Assembly (NCBI RefSeq): GCF_014303735.1
Contig: NZ_CP060296.1
Coordinates: 2,553,501-2,617,500, forward strand
Reading direction: 5' to 3'
Source of the DNA: Variovorax sp. PAMC28562
GTDB taxonomy: Bacteria > Pseudomonadota > Gammaproteobacteria > Burkholderiales > Burkholderiaceae_C
Length of the DNA: 64,000 nucleotides
How positions within the stretch are numbered: position 1 is the first letter of the stretch; every line of letters begins with the position of its first letter. The notes below the pieces were generated by a model. That model saw only the letters and a program-made list of their open reading frames with translations, did no database searches and was not told the origin of the DNA. The translations under genes were made by a program, and so were the position numbers. This document shows, piece by piece, positions 56,853-64,000 of this stretch.

Positions 56853-57718
56853 CAGCGCGCTCCCTTGGCGGTGAAGAGGCCCTGCGGTCTGAACGACAGG
56901 ATCACCACCAACAGAACGAAGGCGATGATGTCCTTGTAGTCGGTCGAGAAATAGAAGCCGCCAAAGCTCTCTGCCATGCCGATGATCAGGCCGCCCACGA
57001 TGGCACCCGGAAAGCTGCCCATGCCGCCCAGGATGATGATGACGAAGGCCTTGGTGATCACCAGGTTTCCCATCGCCGGATACACCAGGTTGATGGGCGC
57101 ATAGAGCACCGCAGCGATAGCGGCGAGCGCCCCTGAAATTGCAAACACCAGCAGCGTTACGCGCGTGGCGTCGATGCCGACCAGCGCGGCGCCATCGCGG
57201 TTTTGCGCCATCGCGATGATGGTCGAGCCGATCACGGTGTAGTTCAGGAACAGGTGCAGCAAGATCATCAGGCTGAACGCACCCGCGATGATCAGCAGAC
57301 GCTGCAGCGGCGCGGTCAACCCGAAGATTTCAACGACCTGTCCATAAGGCGTTGGCATGCGATGAAACTCGGCGCCGAACACGGCCTGCGCGCCGGCTTC
57401 GAGGAACAGCAGGATGCCGATGGCCGCGATCATGTCGTGCAGTTCTGGCGCGTTGCGCAGCGGGTGAAACACGAGCCGGTCGGCCAGCATTGCCAGCACC
57501 GCCACGGCCGCGGCGGCACCGAGCATGGCGATCCAGTAGTTGAGCCCGAGCGCCGTCATCAGGTAGTAGCCGACAAAGGCGCCGGCCATGTAGAACGTCC
57601 CGTGTGCAAAGTTCGGAACATGAAGAATGCCGTACACCAGCGTGAGGCCGAGCGCCACCAGGCTGTACACGCCGCCCACGGTCAAACCGTTTAGCAATTG
57701 CTGAAAAAAAAGTTCCAA
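56852..57718 (-). CDS. livH: Branched-chain amino acid type ABC transporter permease LivH
   Basis: A 288-residue permease of about eight helices with the family start ELFFQQLLNGLTVGGVYSLV and the motifs NFAHGTFYMAGAF and AMAQNRDGAALVGID. There is no ATG at the expected position: TTG at 57718 with AGGGG six bases upstream is the best start, and GTG at 57733 is an alternative. It is the first gene of the operon livH-livM-livG-livF-binding protein. Confidence 0.88.
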   Translation of the reverse strand: MELFFQQLLNGLTVGGVYSLVALGLTLVYGILHVPNFAHGTFYMAGAFVGYYLMTALGLNYWIAMLGAAAAVAVLAMLADRLVFHPLRNAPELHDMIAAIGILLFLEAGAQAVFGAEFHRMPTPYGQVVEIFGLTAPLQRLLIIAGAFSLMILLHLFLNYTVIGSTIIAMAQNRDGAALVGIDATRVTLLVFAISGALAAIAAVLYAPINLVYPAMGNLVITKAFVIIILGGMGSFPGAIVGGLIIGMAESFGGFYFSTDYKDIIAFVLLVVILSFRPQGLFTAKGAR

Positions 57719-57898
57719 TTCGATCCCCTGCACAACTCCTGCGCGACGCCCGAAAGCACGTCTGCAACGCAAGCCCGCGATTGTGGAAGCTGGGGTCGCT
57801 CTCGTCGACTGAGGTTTGCCCGCAGACTCGCTGTCGCCTCAGTGACTGATCGGCGCGACGTTGGTCGCGAGGTCCACGGAAACAAGGTCCGTGAAAAG

Positions 57899-58420
57899 TT
57901 AGCGAGAGCGCTGGCCGAGGGTTAGCGAATCCAGTTGAAAGTTGCCGCCCTTGTCCCAAAGCCAGGTCTCGACATAGGTGTGCGCGCCGAGCTTGCCGGG
58001 GTTCGGTAACGGGGACGCTTCCTTGATGAGTTCGGCGATCTTCGGGGGCACTTCAGGTGCGTGACTCGGCACGCGGCTATAAAAAACGTTGATCACATTG
58101 CCGTTCGCATCGACATCGGTTTCGACTACGACCACCGCATACACCAGCGGCGGAATCTTGCCCTTGTAGATGCGCTTCGGATACATCTTGTAAATGTGCG
58201 CGGCAGCGGTCTTCCGATAGGTTTTGATCACTGGCGTCTGCTGCGTGATGAGCCGCACCGTCGGCACCTCCGACTTGGCTTCAGCCGCCTTTTCCGATGC
58301 AGTTACTGCAGATTCTTTGGCCGCTGCTTTCTCGTCCGACTTGAAGAGACCGCAACCTGCCAGCAGCAACGACAGAGTGAGAGTCGGGGCGAGGCCCGAA
58401 AGCAATCGATAGCGACGCAT
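57899..58420 (-). CDS. Lipoprotein with TonB-like C-terminal domain
   Basis: A 173-residue protein. The lipobox LLAGC with Cys23 marks it as a lipoprotein. A short Ala/Glu/Lys-rich spacer (about 30-55) leads to a region resembling the TonB C-terminal fold (VPTVRLITQQTPVIKTYRKT, then LVYAVVVVETDVDANGNVIN). The function is unknown. It lies four bases downstream of xthA, so the two may be co-transcribed. Confidence 0.7.
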   Translation of the reverse strand: MRRYRLLSGLAPTLTLSLLLAGCGLFKSDEKAAAKESAVTASEKAAEAKSEVPTVRLITQQTPVIKTYRKTAAAHIYKMYPKRIYKGKIPPLVYAVVVVETDVDANGNVINVFYSRVPSHAPEVPPKIAELIKEASPLPNPGKLGAHTYVETWLWDKGGNFQLDSLTLGQRSR

Positions 58421-58424
58421 CGGG

Positions 58425-59204
58425 TCAGCTACCGAGCTCGAGCGTCACCGGCGCATGGTCGCTCGGCTTCTCCCATTTGCGGGGCACGCGATCGATCGTG
58501 CAGCTCTTGGCAAGCGACACTAGCGGCTCGCTGATCAGGACGTGATCGATGCGCAAGCCGCGATTCTTCTGGTAGCCCAGCATGCGGTAGTCCCACCATG
58601 AGTAGCTCTTCTCGGGTTGATCGAAAAGCCGGAAGCTGTCGGTCAAGCCGAGCGCCAGCAAGGCCTTGAAGTGGTCGCGCTCTTCGGTCGTGTGATGAAT
58701 GGTCTCGGCCAGCCCTATGGGGTCGAAGCTGTCGCGGTCTTCCAGCACGATGTTGAAGTCGCCCAGCAGCACCAGCTTCGGATGTGCGGCCATTTCCGCG
58801 CGAAGCCACTCGCGCAAGCCATCGAGCCAGCGCATCTTGTAGGCGAACTTGTCACTGCCCGGCGCCTGACCGTTGACGAAGTAGCCGTTGACGACGCGCA
58901 CGTCGCCAATCGGCGTGTCGAGCGTCGCGCTGACTACGCGCGAATGTTCGTCGACGAATCCACCGATGTTTTTCGCGACGTCGCGCATCGGCAGGCGGCT
59001 CAGGATCGCGACGCCGTTGTACGTCTTCTGGCCGAACACCGCAGCGTCGTAGCCGGCCGCCTTGAGTACATCGAGCGGAAACTTTTCGTCGCTCATCTTG
59101 AGCTCTTGCAGGCACAGCACATCGATGGGATTGGCGGCAAGCCAGTCGAGTACATGCTGGAGGCGGGCGGTCAGGGAATTTACATTCCAGGTGGCGATCT
59201 TCAT
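58425..59204 (-). CDS. xthA: Exodeoxyribonuclease III
   Basis: A 259-residue enzyme of the EEP nuclease family. Catalytic motifs are WNVNSLTAR, LQELKM (metal Glu), GDFNIVLEDRD and the end SDHAPVTLEL with the active His. It cuts AP sites and degrades DNA from the 3' end in base-excision repair. The length matches E. coli XthA (268). Confidence 0.93.
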   Translation of the reverse strand: MKIATWNVNSLTARLQHVLDWLAANPIDVLCLQELKMSDEKFPLDVLKAAGYDAAVFGQKTYNGVAILSRLPMRDVAKNIGGFVDEHSRVVSATLDTPIGDVRVVNGYFVNGQAPGSDKFAYKMRWLDGLREWLRAEMAAHPKLVLLGDFNIVLEDRDSFDPIGLAETIHHTTEERDHFKALLALGLTDSFRLFDQPEKSYSWWDYRMLGYQKNRGLRIDHVLISEPLVSLAKSCTIDRVPRKWEKPSDHAPVTLELGS

Positions 59205-59316
59205 GGTTGAACTGGTATCTTATTCATGACGGCAAAAGGCAGTCTGCTTTTGCTCTGGCTAATTTACATCTTCGCTGATGGACGCAGGCTGCCGACCGTG
59301 ATGCGTCGACGCCCCT

Positions 59317-60375
59317 CTATTTCTTGAGGTGCTTGTTCAAGAAGTAAGCGATCTCGGTGAAGGCCTCGCGCACTTCCGGAATGCGGTCGTCGCGGCCGTA
59401 CTGCGCGTGCGATTGGCCTTCATAGACCTGGAGGAAGGAGTCGATACCGAGGTTGCGCAGCTTGCGATGGACACGCACGGTGTTGCTGAGCAACAGGTCG
59501 CGTGTTCCGGAGGTCAGAATTGTCGGTGGAAAGCCGCTCATGTCCCCGTACACCGGCGAGATCAGCGGGTCTTTTAGGTCATGGCCGTTGGCATAGAACG
59601 CCGCCGCGGCGTCGCAGAAGCCTTCAGTGGATACCAGCACGTTGTCGAGCATGGCATTCGTATAAAACGTGTCGCCGCTCTTCGTGCTGTCGGACATGGG
59701 CGTACCGGAGGCGATGCCACCGGGCATGGGCAAGCCCAACTGTTTGGCGCGCAGTCCCATCTCCAGCACCAATGCTCCGCCAGCGGAAGTGCCGATCAAG
59801 CCCACGCGCTTAGGGTCTGTCTTTGCGATCACTTCCTTGTACACCGCCATCGAGTCATCGAGAGCAGCCGGAAAGTAAGCCTCGGGTGGCATGCGGTAGT
59901 CGACCGCGATGACCCGGTAGCCCCCGATGGCCGCGATCAGCATCGCCTCGGGCAACGCGGCCTCCGCGGGGTTGAGGACGTAGCAGCCTCCATGAATCTG
60001 AACCAACATGCGATTGCGGTTTTCCGGAAGGATCTTTTCGGGCGTCACCGTGTAGATCCTTACGCCGGCCATCATTCCGGGCTCAACGCGCACTTTGAGC
60101 CGCTCGCGCATGGCCTCCACGTTCGGGGCAGCGCCAGCGCGAATGGCTTCCGCAAGTTGCTTCCAGCCTTCGGCCGTGGTGGGCGGTGTGTTCCAGCCGG
60201 AGCGCAGCGGCTGCGCGATGATCTGTTGCAGTTCAGGGCTGACCGTCGTTGGGACGGGAATGGTTTTCGCTGGCACTTCCCGTGGCGCGAGCGGAGTTGT
60301 CTGGGCAAGGACGCCAGCGGTGGAGAGGAAAAGGGCAGCGGCGGTCGCCGCAAGGCAGGAAAGTTTGGGCAGCAC
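59317..60375 (-). CDS. Secreted alpha/beta hydrolase (HSL-type esterase)
   Basis: A 352-residue exported hydrolase. The signal peptide (LSCLAATAAALFLSTAGVLA) is cut near AQTT. The HGG oxyanion motif (VQIHGGCYVLN) and nucleophile GTSAGGALVLEMG near residue 190 place it in the hormone-sensitive lipase group. The likely Asp and His lie in the SGTRDLLLS and GQSHAQYGR segments. The natural substrate is unknown. There is no operon partner; a 112-base gap precedes xthA. Confidence 0.85.
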   Translation of the reverse strand: MLPKLSCLAATAAALFLSTAGVLAQTTPLAPREVPAKTIPVPTTVSPELQQIIAQPLRSGWNTPPTTAEGWKQLAEAIRAGAAPNVEAMRERLKVRVEPGMMAGVRIYTVTPEKILPENRNRMLVQIHGGCYVLNPAEAALPEAMLIAAIGGYRVIAVDYRMPPEAYFPAALDDSMAVYKEVIAKTDPKRVGLIGTSAGGALVLEMGLRAKQLGLPMPGGIASGTPMSDSTKSGDTFYTNAMLDNVLVSTEGFCDAAAAFYANGHDLKDPLISPVYGDMSGFPPTILTSGTRDLLLSNTVRVHRKLRNLGIDSFLQVYEGQSHAQYGRDDRIPEVREAFTEIAYFLNKHLKK

Positions 60376-60435
60376 GAATTACTCCGGATTTTTTCAACAG
60401 GGGCAACGCCCGAAACATCGTGCGGGGAGTATGGT

Positions 60436-61425
60436 TCACATTCCCCAACGCAACGCAGCCGCATGCACCGGCGCATCCCACAGGGTCAGCGCCTCCGCAT
60501 CGAGCGCGCTCACCGTCACTGAGCAACCCGCCATTTCGAGCGACGTCACGTAAGAGCCCGTGAGGTAGCGCGCCACTTTCACGTTGGCACCCGCCAGCAC
60601 CTTGCGCACGGCGTTCACCATCAAATAGAGTTCGAGTAGCGGCGTGCCGCCGAAGCCGTTGACGAGCAGCAGCACTTCTTGCCCGCGCTTCAGCGACAGG
60701 TCTTTCAGGATGGCGTCGGTCAGCTCGGCAGCGATGTCGTCGGCCGATGCCAGCTTGACGCGGCGGCGGCCAGGTTCGCCATGGATGCCGACACCCATTT
60801 CCATTTCGTCCGCGCCGATCTGAAAAGTCGGCTTGCCGGCCGCCGGCACGGTGCACGAGGTCAACGCGACACCCATCGAGGCGGTGGCCTTGTTGACCGA
60901 ATCGCCGAGTGCTTTGAGCGCATTGAGCGTGTCGCCGCGCTCTGCTGCGGCACCCAGTATTTTTTCGACGATGAGTGTGCCGGCAACGCCGCGGCGGCCG
61001 GTGGTGTACGTCGAGTTTTCGACGGCCACGTCGTCGTTGACGATCACCGTTTCGTTGTCGCATCCCACCATCTCGGCCGCCATCTGGAAGTTCATCATGT
61101 CGCCCGAATAGTTCTTCACGATGAAGAGCACACCGGCGCCGGTGTCGACTGCTTGCGCCGCGGCCAGCATCTGGTCGGGCGTGGGCGAGGTGAACACCTG
61201 ACCGGGACAAGCGGCATCGAGCATGCCGTATCCGACAAAGCCCGTATGCAGTGGTTCATGGCCTGAGCCGCCGCCTGAAATGAGGCCGACCTTGCCGGGC
61301 TTGAGCGTGCGTCGCTGCACGAACTGGCCGGCCTCCCCGAGCGTGACGATATCGGCGTGCGCCGCAGCAAAGCCGTCCAGTGACTCGACCAGCATGAAAT
61401 CGACGTCGTTGATTAGCTTCTTCAT
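60436..61425 (-). CDS. dhaK: Dihydroxyacetone kinase DhaK-like subunit
   Basis: A 329-residue DhaK. GLISGGGSGHEPLHTGFVG near residue 50 is the substrate loop, and the covalent-binding His is in GVGIHGEPG. It binds dihydroxyacetone or a related short ketose (erythrulose-type) for phosphorylation by DhaL. The phosphoryl donor DhaM is not in the window. It is nine bases after dhaL. Confidence 0.9.
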   Translation of the reverse strand: MKKLINDVDFMLVESLDGFAAAHADIVTLGEAGQFVQRRTLKPGKVGLISGGGSGHEPLHTGFVGYGMLDAACPGQVFTSPTPDQMLAAAQAVDTGAGVLFIVKNYSGDMMNFQMAAEMVGCDNETVIVNDDVAVENSTYTTGRRGVAGTLIVEKILGAAAERGDTLNALKALGDSVNKATASMGVALTSCTVPAAGKPTFQIGADEMEMGVGIHGEPGRRRVKLASADDIAAELTDAILKDLSLKRGQEVLLLVNGFGGTPLLELYLMVNAVRKVLAGANVKVARYLTGSYVTSLEMAGCSVTVSALDAEALTLWDAPVHAAALRWGM

Positions 61426-61434
61426 AGGGTGCTT

Positions 61435-62055
61435 TCAGGCGGAAGGGAGGGAGGTTCGGTTGGTCTGGTGCAGGCTGTCGCAGATCGCCGCGATGACCAG
61501 CGCAACCGACCGCGAGCCGGGGTCGACATGGCCCAGCGCTCGATCGCCGAGAAACGATGCGCGCCCCTTGATGGCGTCCATTTGCGCGGTAGCGTCGGAA
61601 CTGTCGAAGGCGCACTGCCTGACGCGAGCTAGGAGGTCGTCGCCGCCTCGCGCGAGCGTTTTCTCTACCGGATCGAGCACGTCGAGCAGCGTCTTCTGTC
61701 CGACCTCCGCCTTGCCCAGGCGCGTGAGCGCCTTGATGCCCGCATTGACTGCACTGGCCAGCGCGGCGGCGGTGGGCGGGTCGGGCAGTTCCGTGGCCAG
61801 CGTGAGCAGCAGCGTGCCGAACACCGGGCCCGCCGAGCCGCCGATCTTCGACATGCAGGTAAGGCCCATGGTGCGCAGCGCGTCGTTGAGCGACATCGCT
61901 GCCAACTCGTCTTGCCGCGCCTGGATCGCCAGTGCGCCGCGCCGCATATTGATGCCGTGGTCGCCGTCACCGATAGCCTGGTCGAGTGCTGTCAGTTCAT
62001 CGGCATGGTCGATCAGCGTCTGGGTTGCGTTCCGGATCAGTTCCGAGTGGTTCAT
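61435..62055 (-). CDS. dhaL: Dihydroxyacetone kinase DhaL-like subunit
   Basis: A 206-residue nucleotide-binding subunit. The metal and ADP motif is AIGDGDHGINMRRGA (residues 28-42), followed by MSKIGGSAGPVFGTLLL and the end DPGSRSVALVI. It transfers phosphate to substrate held by DhaK. The ATG at 62055 was chosen over upstream in-frame starts that overlap the ABC ATPase gene. Confidence 0.9.
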   Translation of the reverse strand: MNHSELIRNATQTLIDHADELTALDQAIGDGDHGINMRRGALAIQARQDELAAMSLNDALRTMGLTCMSKIGGSAGPVFGTLLLTLATELPDPPTAAALASAVNAGIKALTRLGKAEVGQKTLLDVLDPVEKTLARGGDDLLARVRQCAFDSSDATAQMDAIKGRASFLGDRALGHVDPGSRSVALVIAAICDSLHQTNRTSLPSA

Positions 62056-62098
62056 CGTGGTCTCCCAAGAAAATATTGACGCCGAAAAAGTTGATGTT

Positions 62099-63127
62099 TC
62101 AGGCGGCGATGCGCCGGCCGCCGGCGTCGAACCACAGCGGCCGCAGCAGTTCGACACGCACCGCGTCGCCGGTTTCAAAGCTGGCGCCGGTGGGCATCGC
62201 GGTCACCATATCCTGTTCACTGTCGTCCAGCCGGACGTGCACGAGGTGCTGGTCGCTGAGTCGTTCGATGCGGTTGACGTGGGCGCCCCGGTGATAGGGG
62301 TCGATCGCATTCCGGTGCAGTCGCAAATGCTCCGCGCGCACGCCGATGGTCGCGGTGTGCACCGGCGCCGCGACATCGGGGAGCAACGCACGCGGCAACA
62401 GGTTGATGCGGGGCGAGCCGAGCCGCGCCGCAACCTGGCTGCTCGCCGGGTCTTCGTAGATTTGCCGCGGTGTGCCTACCTGCGCCAGCCGGCCGCCGTC
62501 GAGCACGCCGATGCGCGTTGCCATCGTCAGTGCCTCGATCTGGTCGTGCGTGACGTAGAGCATCGTCGCGCCGAGGTCTTGCTGGATGCGCTTGAGTTCG
62601 AGCCGCAAATCGTTGCGCAGCTTGGCATCGAGCGACGACAGCGGCTCGTCCATGAGATAGACCGACGGGCTGCGCACCAGCGCGCGACCGATGGCCACGC
62701 GTTGCATCTGGCCGCCCGAGAGCTTGGTGGCAGGGCTCTGCAATTTGTCGTCGATGCGCAGCATGTGCGCCACCTCTTCGACCTTGCGGCGCAACTCCGG
62801 TTCAGGCGTTGGCCGCAACGGTGAACGCAGCGGAAACGCAAGGTTGTCGTACACGCTCAGGTGCGGGTAGAGCGAATACTGCTGGAACACGAAAGCGACA
62901 TCGCGCAGCGCCGGCGCCAGCGCCGTGACGTCGCGTCCGCCGATCGACACGCGACCGGCGTCCGGTGTTTCGAGTCCAGCCACCAGCCGCAGCGTGGTCG
63001 TTTTGCCCGCACCGCTCGGTCCCAGCAACACGAAGAACTCGCCGCTGGCGATGTCGAGCGTGAGACCGTTCACCGCCTGCACCGCGCCAAAGCGCTTGCC
63101 GACACCAGCCATGCGCAGTTCAGCCAT
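62099..63127 (-). CDS. ABC transporter ATP-binding protein, UgpC/MalK type (first of tandem pair)
   Basis: A 342-residue ATPase with a full set of motifs: GPSGAGKTT, VFQQYSLYPHLSV, LSGGQMQRVAIGRA, VYLMDEPLSSLDAK and YVTHDQIEA. It has a MalK-type C-terminal domain. The ATG at 63127 overlaps the preceding ATPase gene by eight bases. With dhaKL behind it, the tandem ATPases resemble the GlpS/GlpT pair of rhizobial glycerol importers. Confidence 0.9.
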   Translation of the reverse strand: MAELRMAGVGKRFGAVQAVNGLTLDIASGEFFVLLGPSGAGKTTTLRLVAGLETPDAGRVSIGGRDVTALAPALRDVAFVFQQYSLYPHLSVYDNLAFPLRSPLRPTPEPELRRKVEEVAHMLRIDDKLQSPATKLSGGQMQRVAIGRALVRSPSVYLMDEPLSSLDAKLRNDLRLELKRIQQDLGATMLYVTHDQIEALTMATRIGVLDGGRLAQVGTPRQIYEDPASSQVAARLGSPRINLLPRALLPDVAAPVHTATIGVRAEHLRLHRNAIDPYHRGAHVNRIERLSDQHLVHVRLDDSEQDMVTAMPTGASFETGDAVRVELLRPLWFDAGGRRIAA

Positions 63128-64000
63128 GTCGTGCCCCATTTCGAAGGGTGTGCGGTTGGTCATCGCGCGCCGTGCGCAGCGCGCGCCCCGAGGCGTCGTC
63201 GAATAGCGAGACCGCGGCCGCATCGAACGCAAGACCGACGTGGTCGCCGCGTTTCGCGGCGCTGTTCACGTCGACCTTGGCGCGCAGCATTGCGCCTTGT
63301 GCCGTGTTCAAAGTCACGATGGTGCTGGTGCCGAGGTATTCGGTGCCGAGCACCTCGGCGCGCAACGCCGAGCGGTCGTCGAAGCGCACATGCTCCGGGC
63401 GCACGCCGCACAACAGCGCGCGGCCTGAAACGTCTTCGCGAAGTGCCGGCACGCCGACCGGCGCATCGCCGATGCGGATGGCGTCGGCACCCTGCGCCAG
63501 TGCTGCTTCGAAGGGCAAGAAGTTCATCGACGGTGCGCCGATGAAGTCGGCCACGAACACGCTTGCGGGCCGCTCGTACACCTCGAGCGGCGCACCCAGT
63601 TGCTCGATGACCCCCTGGTTCATGATGGCGATGACATCGGCCATGGCCATGGCTTCCATCTGGTCGTGCGTCACGTACACGGTGGTGGCGTGCAGCCGGT
63701 CGTGCAGTGCGCGCAGCTCGCGGCACATGACTTCGCGAAACTCGGAGTCCAGTGCGCCCAGCGGTTCGTCCATCAAAAAGGCGAGCGGCTCCCGCACGAT
63801 GGCGCGGCCCAGCGCCACGCGTTGCCGATCGCCGCTCGACAGTTGCGACACCGGCTTGTCGAGCAAATCGACGATGCGCAGCACGCGCGCGGCTTGCTCG
63901 ACCTGCCGGTCGATCTCGGCACGCGGCATGCCTTGCGACACCAGCGGAAATGCGATGTTGCGCCGAACGTTCATGTGCGGGTAGAGCGCGAACATCTGGA
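63120..64000 (-). CDS. ABC transporter ATP-binding protein (second of tandem pair), N-terminus outside window
   Basis: The C-terminal 293 residues of a second CUT1-type ATPase; the window edge cuts it at the Q-loop (FQMFALYPHMNV-like). The signature is degenerate (QLSSGDRQRVALGRA instead of LSGGQ), while Walker B (LAFLMDEPLGALDS) and H-switch (YVTHDQ) are intact. Two ATPases in one operon is the GlpS/GlpT arrangement. The permeases and binding protein probably lie to the right. Confidence 0.85.
   Translation of the reverse strand, partial: QMFALYPHMNVRRNIAFPLVSQGMPRAEIDRQVEQAARVLRIVDLLDKPVSQLSSGDRQRVALGRAIVREPLAFLMDEPLGALDSEFREVMCRELRALHDRLHATTVYVTHDQMEAMAMADVIAIMNQGVIEQLGAPLEVYERPASVFVADFIGAPSMNFLPFEAALAQGADAIRIGDAPVGVPALREDVSGRALLCGVRPEHVRFDDRSALRAEVLGTEYLGTSTIVTLNTAQGAMLRAKVDVNSAAKRGDHVGLAFDAAAVSLFDDASGRALRTARDDQPHTLRNGARHG

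Noticed and set aside
57875..57893. Terminator hairpin after the lipoprotein gene
   Set aside because: CACGGA/TCCGTG can pair over a seven-base loop, but no T-run follows on either strand, so a terminator call is not supported.

Overview
The window is GC-rich, densely coded bacterial chromosome. It fits a betaproteobacterium of the order Burkholderiales, family Comamonadaceae (Variovorax-like). The clues are a one-piece tmRNA with the tag ANDERFALAA, a fused aroA-cmk gene inside a gyrA-serC-pheA-tyrA-aroA/cmk-rpsA-ihfB-lapA-lapB run, many ABC uptake systems, and CO-dehydrogenase-type accessory genes. The genus is an inference. Both ends cut genes. No intergenic gap exceeds about 230 bases. 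No rRNA, tRNA, CRISPR array, transposase or integrase was seen.

Layout. Bases 1-3557 (+): coxD (5' end missing), coxE, coxG and an XdhC/CoxF protein, the maturation set for a molybdenum hydroxylase whose structural genes must lie to the left. 3649-4317: an Lrp-type regulator cut off after its DNA-binding domain and read in frame into a small unknown protein. 4314-8279 (-): DUF3348, DUF802, a MotB/OmpA-like protein and DUF2894, an uncharacterised four-gene unit resembling a MotAB/ZorAB ion-driven motor; this is the best candidate for an undescribed system. 8392-16593: sugar-acid catabolism (pentonate dehydratase, erythronate-type dehydrogenase, GntR regulator) facing a four-gene sugar ABC importer, with a perfect 19-base palindrome in the divergent promoter region. 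16641-23648 (-): a small secreted protein, a complete Mrp cation/proton antiporter operon with fused A and B subunits, and the fluoride channel crcB.

23852-36564 (-): a secreted helix-hairpin-helix protein, then the core run lapB, lapA, ihfB, rpsA, aroA-cmk, tyrA, pheA, serC, a DUF2059 protein and gyrA. It joins aromatic amino acid and serine synthesis to translation, DNA architecture, LPS control and replication. 36789-39332 (+): ompA, ubiG, gph and tmRNA. 39497-48200 (+): a tightly packed run of a methyltransferase, gamma-glutamyltransferase, an RsuA-type pseudouridine synthase, a beta-propeller, a variant polysaccharide deacetylase, a fatty acid hydroxylase-type membrane enzyme, an EI24-type membrane protein and a CinA N-domain protein. 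48343-53031 (+): glnA, a small secreted protein, ntrB and ntrC, with a sigma-54 promoter and two NtrC-like sites before glnA. 53071-57718 (-): a branched-chain amino acid type ABC importer. 57899-60375 (-): a lipoprotein, exonuclease III and a secreted esterase. 60436-64000 (-): DhaK and DhaL with two tandem ABC ATPases of a polyol/glycerol-type importer, the second cut by the window end.

The nitrogen block is self-consistent: NtrB/NtrC would act on the enhancer sites seen before glnA. The two carbon uptake regions each pair an importer with dedicated catabolic enzymes.
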